Shown here: in pieces, positions 36,755-48,726 of the stretch
Layout: each line of letters opens with the position of its first letter
How positions within the stretch are numbered: the stretch's first letter is position 1
NCBI RefSeq assembly: GCF_011947195.1
Contig: NZ_JAATVY010000011.1
Location: forward strand, 62,001-126,000
Source of the DNA: Planosporangium thailandense
GTDB taxonomy: Bacteria; Actinomycetota; Actinomycetes; Mycobacteriales; Micromonosporaceae
DNA: 64,000 nucleotides
Direction: 5' to 3'
Program-made: the position numbers and the translations under genes
The notes under the pieces: generated by a model
The model's input: only the letters and a program-made list of their open reading frames with translations
Told to the model about the DNA's origin: nothing
Database searches by the model: none

Positions 36755-36936
36755 CGCACCGCTCTTCCCGTGTACCTGTCGACCGTCCGTACCGCGGCCG
36801 CCCACGCTCGTCGGACGGATGTCGGCCGCCTGCGCGAAAGGTGCCACCACCCGCGGCGATCCGCCTCACCCGGAACGGGTGACATGTCGTCAGAAGGCGC
36901 GGGTGGCCGGCGTCGGGAGACCGGTTTTGCGGCGGA

Positions 36937-37764
36937 TCACGTCGGTCCGGTGCCTGAACCGGGGCCCGCGCCGTTGAGCACGTCCCGGAGGGAGGTCGGT
37001 TCGCGGCCGGTCAGTTCGGCGACCCCGTCGGAGGTCGCTGCCCAGCGGCCCTGGCGGATGGCCTCGAACATGCTCGTGTAGGCGTAGGTCCACCAGGGCT
37101 CCTCGCCGAGGCGCAGCAGCGCGCCGGCGAAGTCGGCCGGCGCGGTGTCGGCGTACCGGTACCCGACGGCCGAGGCGATCTCCGCGACGGTGGGGCTTTC
37201 CGGCCCCGTCACGTCGTGGTGTCCGTTGGTGGGTTCGCGCAGTGCCAGGGCGGCCAGGCAGTGCGCCACGTCGTTTCGCGCGACGAGGGAGACGCGGCCG
37301 TCGGCGGCCGGGAGCGCGACCGTCCCGTCGGTGCCGCCGGTGCTCGCGCCGGCTTGTCGGATCAAGCCGAGGAAGAACTCGGTGAACAGGCCGGCACGCA
37401 CGATGGAGTACGGGAGGCCGGAGGCGCGGAGCAATCGCTCGGTGTGGCCGTTGGTGAACGCGTAGCAGAACGGGGAGTCGACGTCCGCGTCCAGGCCGCT
37501 GAGCAGCACCACGTGCCCGACCCCGCACCGGGCCGCGGTGTCCAGGACGTTGTGGTGGTGGACGACCACCCGCGCGGCCTCGCCATCGCTGGACACGAAC
37601 ACCAGCGTGTCGACCCCGTCCAGCGCGGCGCGCAGCGCCGCGGGGTCGTCGTACGGCGCGGTACGGCTCGACAGCGGGACGACGTCGTGCCGTCCCTCGT
37701 CGGCCAGCAGTTGCACCACGCGACCGCCGATCCGACCGGTGCCCCCGGCGACCGCGATCCTCAT
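36937..37764 (-). CDS. NmrA/atypical SDR NAD(P)-binding protein
   Basis: 275 residues. N-terminal Rossmann motif MRIAVAGGTGRIGGRVVQLL, then GVDTLVFVSSDGEAARVVVH and VVLLSGLDADVDSPFCYAFT. The family includes NAD(P)H:quinone oxidoreductase-like (QorB) and NmrA-type sensors. The catalytic YxxxK of classical SDRs is not evident, so either a reductase or a redox sensor is possible. It stands alone, leftward, 182 bp from the debranching gene. Confidence 0.85.
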   Translation of the reverse strand: MRIAVAGGTGRIGGRVVQLLADEGRHDVVPLSSRTAPYDDPAALRAALDGVDTLVFVSSDGEAARVVVHHHNVLDTAARCGVGHVVLLSGLDADVDSPFCYAFTNGHTERLLRASGLPYSIVRAGLFTEFFLGLIRQAGASTGGTDGTVALPAADGRVSLVARNDVAHCLAALALREPTNGHHDVTGPESPTVAEIASAVGYRYADTAPADFAGALLRLGEEPWWTYAYTSMFEAIRQGRWAATSDGVAELTGREPTSLRDVLNGAGPGSGTGPT

Positions 37765-38606
37765 CGGTTCCTCCGTCTGGTGTGGGTGTCATGTGCCATC
37801 CGGGCGGCCGGGCGGCAGCCCGGACACCTGCGTCGCGGCGTACGTGCAGGCCGCCCACGCAAGCGCACTCGACCGCGAAGCCGCTACCTAACCGAGTCGA
37901 CCGGACATCGCGGTCTCGGCCAGGCCGTCGTGGCCAACGGCGCCACCTGGGTCCTGCTCAAGCGGGCCCCGCAGGCGATCGACGCCGTCGGCGACGCCGT
38001 CGGTGGCGCCTTCGTCCTGACGGCGGGGGAGCGGCGGCTGCTGCTGTCCGCTCGCGTCGGCCACGGCCTGCTCATCCCGGGCACCAACCGGACCGCGTTC
38101 GAGTCGATCTCGTTGCGGGCCGGGAACCTGGAGTTCGTTGCGAGTCGGGACGATTTCTGGCTGAACTCTCGGAAAGAAACACACGTGTTCTCGCCGTCCG
38201 TTCTGATCATTTGGACCGGGGTGGTGGCGCGTGGTGCTCGTGGCGGACTTCGCCCCTCATGCTAAGGAGCCGTCGCGGCGGTGGCTTCTCCGAAACTGAC
38301 CGGTCGATAGGCCCGCTGGCCACCGGGGACGCGCTGTCCTACCGCGGACCAGATGCCCGACGGCGGAGTCGAGGCCTCCGGCGTTGGTCGCGAGGGCGAC
38401 CCCGTGCCCGGCGGTCCGCAGCAGCTGCTGCTCGGCGAGGTCATCTCTGTCGACCTCCGTTCGAGTACAGCATCGGTAGGTGTCGTTGCGGTACTAGAGG
38501 AGGCGCGGTACGCAGCCGCTCGACCTCCACCCGACCACGGGCCGGCGCCGCATGCGATGCCGCATGACCGCGCCGGGGCGGCGTCCTGTCAGCACGTCAG
38601 CTCCGC
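37765..38606. other. Non-coding region containing a decayed conjugation gene
   Basis: 842 bp with no intact gene. A VirB4-like fragment occupies about 37888-38160 on the plus strand. The remainder (38161-38606) has open frames on both strands but none with ribosome binding site, conserved motif or family match that I trust. It looks like an old insertion scar. Confidence 0.5.
37888..38160 (+). pseudogene. Remnant of a VirB4/TraC-like conjugation ATPase (C-terminus)
   Basis: The frame reads GLGQAVVANGATWVLLKRAP, QAIDAVGDAVGGAFVLTAGE and RRLLLSARVGHGLLIPGTNR, then TAFESIS. This matches the C-terminal end of VirB4-like ATPases from actinobacterial conjugative elements (pattern: A-V-V-A-N-x-A-T-x-x-L-L, then L-T-x-G-E-R-x-L-L-L-x-A-x-x-G-x-G-L-L). 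No start codon, Walker motifs or N-terminal half is present; the frame is merely open upstream, and similarity fades after SIS. It is a truncated relic, not a functional gene. Assignment is by pattern memory. Confidence 0.65.
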
Positions 38607-41253
<2,647 letters not shown>

Positions 41254-41261
<8 letters not shown>

Positions 41262-42156
41262 CGGTACCGTCAGGCTCCGCTACGGGCCGGTGCGCTGCCC
41301 CGGCGTAGGTGGGCAGCAGCGGCGGGGGGATCGGGCCCTTGATCCGGCGCCCGGACTGCTGCTCCTCCCAGCTGTGCGCGAGGATGCCCACCGAGCGGGA
41401 CAGGATGAACAGGCCCCGGGCCAGCTCGGGTGCGAAGCCCAGCTCCGCGTAGACCACCGCGGTGGCGCCGTCGATGTTCATCGGGACCGGACGGGCCCGG
41501 CCCTGACCGAGCTGCCGCTCGATCTCCTCGGCGACGGCCAGGTGCCGCCCCGGGACCGTGCCGGCCGCCACCGCCGCGTGGACCGCCTCCAGCAGCGGGG
41601 TGCGGCGCGGATCCCGGGGATGGAAGCGGTGGCCGAAGCCCGGTACGTACCGGCCCTGGGCTTTGCAGGCGGCGAGATGGTCGGCCACGACGTCCGGCAG
41701 CCGATCCCGGTCGCCGTCCTCCGGCGCGGCGGCGGCCACCTCGTCCGCGATCGCGGTCAGCAGCTCGACACATTGCTGGCCCGCGCCGCCGTGGACGTCA
41801 CCGAGCAGGCCGACGCCGGTCGACATCGCGCCGTGCAGCCCCACGCCGCACGTCGCGGCCATCCGGGCGGCCGCGATCGAGGGAGCCTGTGGTCCGTGGT
41901 CCACGGCGGCCACGAGAGCCTTCTCCAGTAGGCGGGCCTGTTCGTCGGTGGGCAGGTCACCACGGACCATCGCCCAGATCGTCTGGACGAAGGACGCGCC
42001 ACGGATGAGGTCTTCGACGGGGTAGCCGCGCAGTCTGATGACTCCGGGCTCGATGTCGGAGATCGAGGTGGTCCACCAGTCGGTGACCTGTTTGGACGTG
42101 ACCGACCGCAGTGCCCGTTCCCGGGCGTCGGGGCGGAGGTCGGGCTCGGTGCTCAC
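41254..42156 (-). CDS. Short citrate-synthase-fold protein, citryl-CoA-lyase-like
   Basis: 300 residues, well short of citrate synthase (about 370-430). Fold signatures remain: TTSISDIEPGVIRLRGYPVE near the N-terminus, AAVDHGPQAPS (109-119), LGDVHGGAGQQCVEL, YVPGFGHRFHPRDPR with the catalytic-type histidine, and PMNIDGATAVVYAELGF with the catalytic-type aspartate. Short homologues of this size are usually annotated as citryl-CoA lyases, which cleave citryl-CoA to acetyl-CoA and oxaloacetate. The start overlaps the stop of a CoA-transferase gene by four bases. The transferase would supply the acyl-CoA substrate, which favours a lyase over a synthase. Specificity (citryl, citramalyl or another) is unproven. 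Confidence 0.75.
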
Positions 42157-43358
42157 ACGGCCCCCAGCCGGTGCAGCTGGTCGATCTCGTCGCCGGTGTA
42201 ACCGAGCTCGGTGAGTACCTCGTCGGTGTGTTCACCGAGGTAGGGCGGTCGGGTGGCCGGCCGGACCGGGGATCCGTCCACATGGGTGGGTAGGCCGACG
42301 ACCCGGATGTTGCCCTCCCGGGCGGCGGGGACTCCGACCTCGCACACGAGGCCGCGGTGCCCGATCTGCTCGGAGACCAGCGCATCGGGCACGGTGACGA
42401 CCGGTGCGGCCGGTACGCCCGTGTCCAGCAGGATCGTGTCCCACTCCGCGGCGGACCTGGTCTTCAGCGAGATCTCGAGCTCGTCGCGCAGCACGTCGCG
42501 GTGGCGCTTGCGGTCCTCACGGGTGCGGAAGCGCGGGTCCTCGATGAGCTCCTCCCGGTCGAGCACCCGGCACAGCGCCTCGAACTGTTCCTGCTTGTTG
42601 GCCGCGATGTTCAGCGCCCCGTCGGCGGTCTGGAAGGTGCCCGAGGGCGCGGAGGTGATGTTCTCGTTCCCCATGGGCACCGGCTCGCGGCCGGCGATCA
42701 GGTGGTCGGAGACCACCCACCCCATGGCCGTCAGCGCGGCGTCGAGCATCGACGTGTCGAGCTTGGCGCCCCGGCCGGTCCGTCGCTGGCGGACCACCGC
42801 GGCGCAGACCGCCATCGCAGCGGCCAGCCCGCCGAAGCTGTCGCACACCGGGAAGCCCACCCGCAGCGGTGCGGTGTCGTCGGTTCCAGTGACGCTCATC
42901 ATGCCCGACAGCCCCTGGATGACCTGGTCGTAGGCGGGCCGGGTACGCATCGGGCCGGTCGAGCCGAAGCCGGAGACGGCGCAGTACACCAGGCGCGGGT
43001 TCAGCTCCCGCAGGCGGTCCCAGCCGAAGCCGAGCCGTTCCAGAACGCCGGGGCGGAAGTTCTCCAAGAGCACGTCGGCGTGCGCGACGAGACGTTCGAA
43101 GACCTGCTTGCCGCCCGGGGTTTTGAGGTCCACGGTCACCGATCGCTTGCCGGCGTTCTGGGCGAGAAAGGACACTCCCGCGTACTGGGCGCTCAGCTCG
43201 GGGTCGGCGCCGAGCTGGCGGGCCAGGTCGCCGCCGTGGGGCGTCTCGACCTTGATGACGGCGGCGCCGAGCAGGGCCAACTGGTACCCGGCGAAGGGTC
43301 CGGCCAGGACGTTGGTCATGTCGAGGACGCGTACGCCCTCGAGCAGGTCTGCGCTCAC
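42153..43358 (-). CDS. Class III (CaiB/BaiF) CoA-transferase of the tricarboxylate cluster
   Basis: 401 residues. N-terminus LLEGVRVLDMTNVLAGPFAG, then VKVETPHGGDLARQLG, SVTVDLKTPGGKQVFERL, NFRPGVLERLGF and VSGFGSTGPMRTRPAYDQ. The likely catalytic aspartate is D173 in GFPVCDSFGGLAAAMAV. The start overlaps the IclR stop by four bases and the stop overlaps the citryl-CoA-lyase-like gene by four, so the three are translationally coupled. In this setting it would charge a tricarboxylate such as citrate with CoA from acetyl-CoA or succinyl-CoA (inference). It is only distantly similar to the CoA-transferase at 11584. Confidence 0.9.
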   Translation of the reverse strand: MSADLLEGVRVLDMTNVLAGPFAGYQLALLGAAVIKVETPHGGDLARQLGADPELSAQYAGVSFLAQNAGKRSVTVDLKTPGGKQVFERLVAHADVLLENFRPGVLERLGFGWDRLRELNPRLVYCAVSGFGSTGPMRTRPAYDQVIQGLSGMMSVTGTDDTAPLRVGFPVCDSFGGLAAAMAVCAAVVRQRRTGRGAKLDTSMLDAALTAMGWVVSDHLIAGREPVPMGNENITSAPSGTFQTADGALNIAANKQEQFEALCRVLDREELIEDPRFRTREDRKRHRDVLRDELEISLKTRSAAEWDTILLDTGVPAAPVVTVPDALVSEQIGHRGLVCEVGVPAAREGNIRVVGLPTHVDGSPVRPATRPPYLGEHTDEVLTELGYTGDEIDQLHRLGAV

Positions 43359-44125
43359 AGGAAGGCCTCCACCGTGCCGAGTCCGATCTCACTGATGTCG
43401 CGGGCGGCTGCCGTCACGGCGTCGACGTAGCGGCCGACCCGGTCGGCGGTGAAGCGCGACGTCGGACCGCTGACCGAGAGGGCGGCCAGGATCCGGCCGT
43501 CCGCCGAGACGATCGGCGCCGCGACCGCGGAGGCGCCCATCTCCCGTTCCCCGTGCGTTACGGCGTAGCCGGCTTCGCGTACGCTGCTGGCCTCGCTGCG
43601 CAGGGTGTCGAGCGGCACGCCGTCCCGCTCGGCCAGTTGCCGAAGTGCCGCGTCCGAGCAGGCACCGAGCAGCACCTTCGCGGCGGCGCCGGCGGACAGC
43701 GAGTACGGCGCGCCGACGGCGACCACGCTGCGGACGGTGGTCTTGCCTTCCACCTGTGCGATGGAGGTGCGGCTGAGGTCCTGGCGGATGTAGATGTTCA
43801 CCGTCTCGCCGCAGTCGTCCACCAGGCGGGTCATCACCCGCCGGGTGTCCGCGCTCACTTCCCACAGCGACTGCGCCAGCGTGACCCAGCGCAGGAACGC
43901 GGCTCCGACGCTGTAGGTGAACTCCCCGCGGTCGGCGACCAGCCCGAGCGACTCCAGCGTGCCCAGCAGCCGGACGACCGTGGTCTTGGGCAGCGCGGTG
44001 AGGCGCACGATGTCGCGCAGCGACCGCGTCGGATGGTCGACGTCGAAGAGGCTGAGCAGCTCTACCGCACGGGAGACGCTCCGGACGCTGCCGTCGCCGC
44101 CCGCGGCCGTATGCGGAGGTGTCAT
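43355..44125 (-). CDS. IclR-family regulator, leaderless, heading the tricarboxylate operon
   Basis: 256 residues. Winged helix: VSRAVELLSLFDVDHPTRSL then RDIVRLTALPKTTVVRLLGT. Effector domain: VNIYIRQDLSRTSIAQVEGK, GAPYSLSAGAAAKVLLG, REAGYAVTHGEREMGASAVA. ATG 44125 is chosen over longer in-frame starts because the fold starts here and a well-placed -10 (TATGGT) ends six bases upstream, implying a leaderless message. It is divergent from the TcuA-like gene; four AAACC motifs and one AACCG-N5-CGGTT palindrome lie in the 144-bp gap. It probably controls both directions. Confidence 0.92.
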   Translation of the reverse strand: MTPPHTAAGGDGSVRSVSRAVELLSLFDVDHPTRSLRDIVRLTALPKTTVVRLLGTLESLGLVADRGEFTYSVGAAFLRWVTLAQSLWEVSADTRRVMTRLVDDCGETVNIYIRQDLSRTSIAQVEGKTTVRSVVAVGAPYSLSAGAAAKVLLGACSDAALRQLAERDGVPLDTLRSEASSVREAGYAVTHGEREMGASAVAAPIVSADGRILAALSVSGPTSRFTADRVGRYVDAVTAAARDISEIGLGTVEAFL

Positions 44126-44131
44126 GCGGAC

Positions 44132-44160
44132 ACCATAAACCGTCTGGCGGTTCACGTAAA
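44132..44160 (-). promoter_or_regulatory. IclR-operon promoter with an embedded operator
   Basis: On the minus strand: TTTACG (44160-44155), a 17-bp spacer, TATGGT (44137-44132). The palindrome AACCG-TCTGG-CGGTT (44138-44152) fills almost the whole spacer, an ideal place for repression. Further AAACC motifs start at 44158, 44187 and 44218, besides the one at 44137. Confidence 0.6.
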
Positions 44161-44269
44161 CCATGGAATGGGTTGACCGGCGAGACAAACCGTGCTTGCA
44201 TGCGTGACCGTAACCACAAACCCACGGTACGGTTCCACGAAGCCACGTGGTGAACCCGGAAGAGGCGAC

Positions 44270-45667
44270 ATGAGCACAGAACAACTTGACCTGGTGGTCG
44301 TGGGGTGCGGAGCCGGCGGTCTCGCAACCGCCACGCAGTTCCTCGAGGATCGTCCGCAGGGCCGGGTTGTCGTGCTCGAACGCACCACCCGGTCCGCGCG
44401 GGGCGGGAACACGGCGTGGACCGGCGCGTTCTTCCGCCTGGAAGCGGACGGATCGCCGGCCGCCGACTTCGCCGACCGGATGACACAACTCAGTGAGGGC
44501 AAGACCGACCGCGCCATCATCGACCGGCTGGCCGAGTTGGCGAAGCCCACCATCGCCTGGCTCAACGACAACGGCGTGGCCACGGTCCAGGACTCCACGT
44601 ACTTCCTGACCTCGAAGGGCCCGCGGCTGATGCCCGCCGGTGGCGGCGGCGCGGTCGTCGAGCGCCTCGCCGCGGTGGTGGAGGAGCGCGGCGGACGGAT
44701 CGTCTACGAGCAGACGGCCACCGGCCTGCTGACCGACGACCGGGGCTCGGTCGTCGGCGTCCGTACCCAGGGCCCGGACGGGACCGTGCGCGAGTGGCGG
44801 GCCCGGACCGTGGTGCTCGCCTGCGGCGGGTTCGAGGGCAGCGCGGAGATGCTGGACAGGTACCTCGGCGAGCACGGCCACGAGCTGTCACCGATCGCCC
44901 CGGGCGGGCGGTCCAACCAGGGCGAGGGCATCGCGATGGCCATGGCCGTCGGGGCGCAGACCGACGGACAGTTCGAGCGTTTCCACGGCGAACCGGTCGA
45001 TCCCCGGTCCCGTTCCGCCGAGGCGCTGGTCATGGTCTACCCGTACGGTGTGCTCGTCGACCACGAGGCGCAGCGCTTCGTCGACGAGGGTGCCGACACG
45101 CCCGACAACACCTTCGAGTCGATCGCCTACAAGATCTGGCGCGACGCGCACCAGTTCGCCTACCTGATCGCCGACCAGAAGTTGATGCGCCAGCAGATCG
45201 CCCGCGCGGTGCTGACCGATCGCGAGCCGGAGGCCGCCGACACCCTGGAGGCCCTCGCCCGGCGTCTCGGTCTCGACCCGCGGAAGCTGACCGACACGAT
45301 AGCCGAGTACAACGCGGCGGCCACCCCCGGCGACCTGGACGTGACCGTCCTGGACGGCGTCGCGACGCGCGGGCTGACCCCGCCGAAGTCCAACTGGGCG
45401 CGCCCGATCGACGAGCCACCGTTCGTCGCCTGGCCCGTCACCTGTGCGATCACCTTCACCTTCGGCGGTCTGCGCACCGACGCCGACGCCCGGGTCATCG
45501 GCGCGGACGGCGCCCCCATCCCCGGCCTCTACGCCGTCGGTGAGACCGCCGGGATCTACCACCACAAGTACCCGGGGGCCACCTCCGTACTCCGGGCCCT
45601 CGTGTTCGGACGGCTGACCGGCCAGACGGCCGCAGATAGGTCCTCGTCCACGACAGCCGCGTGCTGA
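44270..45667 (+). CDS. FAD-dependent dehydrogenase, TcuA (tricarballylate dehydrogenase)-like
   Basis: 465 residues of the fumarate-reductase flavoprotein superfamily. FAD motif VVVGCGAGGLATATQF near the N-terminus; RGGNTAWTGAFFRLEA; ARTVVLACGGFEGSAEMLDR; and a C-terminal segment LTPPKSNWARPIDEPPF followed by ITFTFGGLRTDADARV, which closely follows the pattern I know from TcuA. TcuA oxidises tricarballylate to cis-aconitate. CGGAAGAGG precedes ATG 44270. It is divergent from an operon with aconitase, which would consume cis-aconitate, and is followed 26 bp later by a carboxylate-type symporter. Other alpha,beta-desaturating flavoproteins of the superfamily are the main alternative. No TcuB-like electron-transfer protein is visible. 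Confidence 0.8.
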   Translation: MSTEQLDLVVVGCGAGGLATATQFLEDRPQGRVVVLERTTRSARGGNTAWTGAFFRLEADGSPAADFADRMTQLSEGKTDRAIIDRLAELAKPTIAWLNDNGVATVQDSTYFLTSKGPRLMPAGGGGAVVERLAAVVEERGGRIVYEQTATGLLTDDRGSVVGVRTQGPDGTVREWRARTVVLACGGFEGSAEMLDRYLGEHGHELSPIAPGGRSNQGEGIAMAMAVGAQTDGQFERFHGEPVDPRSRSAEALVMVYPYGVLVDHEAQRFVDEGADTPDNTFESIAYKIWRDAHQFAYLIADQKLMRQQIARAVLTDREPEAADTLEALARRLGLDPRKLTDTIAEYNAAATPGDLDVTVLDGVATRGLTPPKSNWARPIDEPPFVAWPVTCAITFTFGGLRTDADARVIGADGAPIPGLYAVGETAGIYHHKYPGATSVLRALVFGRLTGQTAADRSSSTTAAC

Positions 45668-45693
45668 CCACACCACACCGAAGGAACACGCCT

Positions 45694-47058
45694 ATGTCCA
45701 CATCGAGCGCGGTCGTGACGACGCGGCAGATGACCACGCGGCGCGCGGCCATCGCCAGCCTCGTCGGCACCACCATCGAATGGTTCGACTTCTTCGTCTA
45801 CGGCCTCGCCGCCGCCCTGGTGTTCGGGCACCTGTTCTTCCCGAAGGCGGATCCGCACGTCGGCCGCCTGGCGTCCTTCGCCACCCTCGGCGTCGCTTTC
45901 GTCGCCCGCCCCGTCGGCGCGGCCATCTTCGGCCACCTCGGTGACCGCCTGGGCCGAAAGGCCACCCTGATCGCGACGCTGAGCCTCATGGGGCTCTCGA
46001 CCGGACTCATCGGCTGCCTGCCCAGCTACGACGCCATCGGTGTGTGGGCGCCGACCCTGCTGATCGTGCTGCGGCTGCTGCAGGGCCTCGCCGTGGGCGG
46101 AGAATGGGGTGGCGCGGTGCTCCTGTCGGTCGAGCACGCGCCGTCCCACCGGGTGCGCCTGTTCGGCTCCGCGCCCCAGATGGGATCGCCGCTGGGTCTC
46201 GTCCTGGCCACCGGCGTGATGTCGTGGGTCGCGACGCTGCCCGACAAGCAGCTCTTCAGCTGGGGCTGGCGGGTCCCGTTCATCACCGGGTTCGTGCTGC
46301 TCGTCATCGGCCTGCTCATCCGGGTCGGCGTCACCGAGTCCACCCAGTTCCAGCAGGTGAAGCAGGCGCGCCAGGTGTCCCGGCTGCCCGTGGGAGAGGT
46401 GTTCGTCCGGGCCTGGCGGGGCCTCACGCTGGGCGTCACGTTGCAGGCCTCGGTGAACGTCGTGTTCTACCTGATCTCCACGTACTTCGTGACCTACGCG
46501 ACGACCTCGCTCGGGCTGGCGCGGAGCACCGCGCTCTGGATGGTCATGGTCGCCGCGGCGGTCGACCTCGTCGCCCTGCCGCTGCTGGCCGCGCTCAGCG
46601 ACCGGGTCGGTGCCCACCGCGTGTTCTGGTTCGGTGTCCTGTTCACCGTCGTGGCGGCCTTCCCGTTCTTCTGGCTGCTCAACGGTCACCACATCGTGGG
46701 TACCGGCCTCGTGGTGATCGTGATGCTGGTGTGTGCCCACGCGACCACGTACGCGGTCGTCTCGAGCATGATCGCCGATCAGTTCGACACGCGGGTCCGC
46801 TACAGCGGCGCGGCGCTCAGCAACGCCCTCGGCGGCCTGATCTTCAGCGCGCCGACGCCGTTCATCGCCGAGGCCGTCGTCGGCAGCCACGGCGGCCGGT
46901 GGTGGCCGCTGGCGGTGATGACCATCGGGGCTTCAGTCATCTCCGCGATCGCCATCGCGTGCACCCCCCGTACGATCCGGGCCGCCTACGACGCTCCCGC
47001 GGCGGGCGACACTCCGGCCCCGGCCGCCCGCCTCGAACCGACCGGCGCACTCTCTTGA
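45694..47058 (+). CDS. MFS transporter, metabolite:H+ symporter (MHS) family
   Basis: 454 residues, about 12 membrane segments. MHS hallmarks: SLVGTTIEWFDFFVYGLAAA at the first helix, FVARPVGAAIFGHLGDRLGR (helix 2 and loop 2-3), RLLQGLAVGGEWGGAVLLSV (helix 4) and the second-half loop LAALSDRVGAHRVFW. The family includes citrate, alpha-ketoglutarate, shikimate and tricarballylate (TcuC-type) symporters. GAAGGAAC precedes ATG 45694. Its neighbours suggest a tricarboxylate substrate. Confidence 0.92.
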   Translation: MSTSSAVVTTRQMTTRRAAIASLVGTTIEWFDFFVYGLAAALVFGHLFFPKADPHVGRLASFATLGVAFVARPVGAAIFGHLGDRLGRKATLIATLSLMGLSTGLIGCLPSYDAIGVWAPTLLIVLRLLQGLAVGGEWGGAVLLSVEHAPSHRVRLFGSAPQMGSPLGLVLATGVMSWVATLPDKQLFSWGWRVPFITGFVLLVIGLLIRVGVTESTQFQQVKQARQVSRLPVGEVFVRAWRGLTLGVTLQASVNVVFYLISTYFVTYATTSLGLARSTALWMVMVAAAVDLVALPLLAALSDRVGAHRVFWFGVLFTVVAAFPFFWLLNGHHIVGTGLVVIVMLVCAHATTYAVVSSMIADQFDTRVRYSGAALSNALGGLIFSAPTPFIAEAVVGSHGGRWWPLAVMTIGASVISAIAIACTPRTIRAAYDAPAAGDTPAPAARLEPTGALS

Positions 47059-47064
47059 AGTAAC

Positions 47065-47106
47065 GGCGGCACGAGCGCCCACCTGATCCCTCGCGCTCGT
47101 GCCGCC
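47065..47106 (+). terminator. 14-bp perfect hairpin after the MHS transporter
   Basis: GGCGGCACGAGCGC (47065-47078) pairs with GCGCTCGTGCCGCC (47093-47106), loop 14 bases, starting seven bases after the stop. No T-tract; typical of GC-rich actinomycete terminators. It separates the transporter from the aldehyde dehydrogenase. Confidence 0.75.
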
Positions 47107-47170
47107 CACACCGGACCAGAACCGCACAACCTCGAACCGGGTTCGAGACACTGACTGAGGAGCCACCTGG

Positions 47171-48694
47171 ATGACCGCGACTGACGCACTCGTCACCTCC
47201 GCGGGGACACAGCAGCCCGAGCGATACCAGATGCTCATCGACGGAGCATGGCGCGATGCCTCGGACGCAACGACCTTCGACTCCGTCAACCCCTTCACCG
47301 GGCAGGCGTGGGCCACTGTGCCGTCGGCGACCGAGCAGGACGTCGACGATGCGGTACGGGCCGCCCGGCGCGCCTTCGCCGAAGGCCCGTGGGCGGCCTC
47401 CACGCCGCTGCAGAGGGCGACGCTGCTGCGGAAGTTCGGCGACCTCATTCGGGAGAACGCCGACGAGTTGGCCCGCATCCAGGTCCTGGAGAACGGCAAG
47501 CTCATCCGAGAGGTCGGGGGACAGACCCTCGCTCTCGCCAACCACTGCTACTTCTTCGCCGGCGTGGCCGAGAGCCCCGTCGGGGAGACCCTGGCCAGCA
47601 GCGTGCCGAACCTGCAGGTCTTCACCGTGCGCGAGCCCATTGGCGTCGTCGCCGCCATCACGCCCTGGAACAGCCCGCTGGCTCTCCTGCTGTGGAAGCT
47701 CTGCCCGGCTCTGGCCGCCGGCAACACCGTGGTCATCAAGCCCTCGGAGATCACCCCCGTTTCGACCCTCGTGCTCGCCCGCCTGATCGCCGAGGCCGGC
47801 TATCCCGATGGCGTCGTCAACGTCGTCACCGGTGCCGGAGCGGCCGGAGCGGCGCTCGCGGCCCACCCGGACGTCGACAAGATCGCCTTCACCGGTTCGA
47901 CCGCCGTCGGTAAGAAGATCGCAGCTACCGCGGCCGAGCGCCTGGCCCGGGTCTCCCTGGAGTTGGGCGGCAAGTCACCCAACATCGTCTTCCCCGACGC
48001 CGACCTGCCCAACGCCGTCAACGGCGTCATCGCCGGCATCTTCGCCGCGACCGGCCAGACCTGCATGGCCGGCTCCCGGGTGCTGGTGCACACCGACGTC
48101 TATGACGAGTTCGTTGCCGCCCTCGTCGAGAAGACCGAGCGCATCAAGATCGGTGACCCCATGGATCCGGCCACCGAGATGGGCACCGTCGCCTGCCGCG
48201 CACAGTACGAAAAGGTCCTTCACTACATCGACGTGGCCAGGGAGGAGGGCGCCACGCTCGCCACCGGCGGTGGACGACCCGACGACCCGGCGCTCGCCGA
48301 CGGGCTGTTCGTGCGTCCCACGGTCTTCACCGGTGTGGACAATCAGATGCGGATCGCTCGGGAAGAGGTGTTCGGCCCGGTCGCCGTCGTCATCCGCTTC
48401 TCCGACGAGGACGAGGCGGTGGCCATCGCCAACGACACGACCTTCGGGCTGGCCGCGGGGGTGTGGACCAACAACCTCGCCCGCGCGCACCGCATGGTGC
48501 GCCGCCTGCGCGCGGGCAGCGTGTGGGTCAACAACTACCGCAAGACCAACCACGTCGCACCATTCGGTGGCTTCAAGGAAAGTGGCATCGGGCGAGAGAA
48601 CGGTTTCCACGCCATCGAGGAGTACACCGAGGTCAAGACCGTGTGGATCGACACCGGCAACACGATCAAGGACCCGTTCAACCCCCGTGCCTGA
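47171..48694 (+). CDS. NAD(P)-dependent aldehyde dehydrogenase
   Basis: 507 residues with all ALDH essentials: AAITPWNSPLALLLWKLCPA (substrate/cofactor channel, about 161-180), TGSTAVGKKI (241-250), LELGGKSPNIVF with general base E264, FAATGQTCMAGSR with nucleophile C298, and EEVFGPVAVVIRF. It lies between two strong hairpins, so it is a separate transcription unit. The substrate is unknown; its place next to the tricarboxylate cluster may be incidental. Confidence 0.93.
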   Translation: MTATDALVTSAGTQQPERYQMLIDGAWRDASDATTFDSVNPFTGQAWATVPSATEQDVDDAVRAARRAFAEGPWAASTPLQRATLLRKFGDLIRENADELARIQVLENGKLIREVGGQTLALANHCYFFAGVAESPVGETLASSVPNLQVFTVREPIGVVAAITPWNSPLALLLWKLCPALAAGNTVVIKPSEITPVSTLVLARLIAEAGYPDGVVNVVTGAGAAGAALAAHPDVDKIAFTGSTAVGKKIAATAAERLARVSLELGGKSPNIVFPDADLPNAVNGVIAGIFAATGQTCMAGSRVLVHTDVYDEFVAALVEKTERIKIGDPMDPATEMGTVACRAQYEKVLHYIDVAREEGATLATGGGRPDDPALADGLFVRPTVFTGVDNQMRIAREEVFGPVAVVIRFSDEDEAVAIANDTTFGLAAGVWTNNLARAHRMVRRLRAGSVWVNNYRKTNHVAPFGGFKESGIGRENGFHAIEEYTEVKTVWIDTGNTIKDPFNPRA

Positions 48695-48726
48695 CCGGCG
48701 TACCGGTCGCGCATATCGGCGCGGCA

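Noticed and set aside
38262-38606. Possible degraded minus-strand gene (frame with LLRTAGHGVALATNAGGLDS, faintly like a Cof-type HAD C-terminus)
   Set aside because: Too short and too weak; no ribosome binding site, start or second motif.
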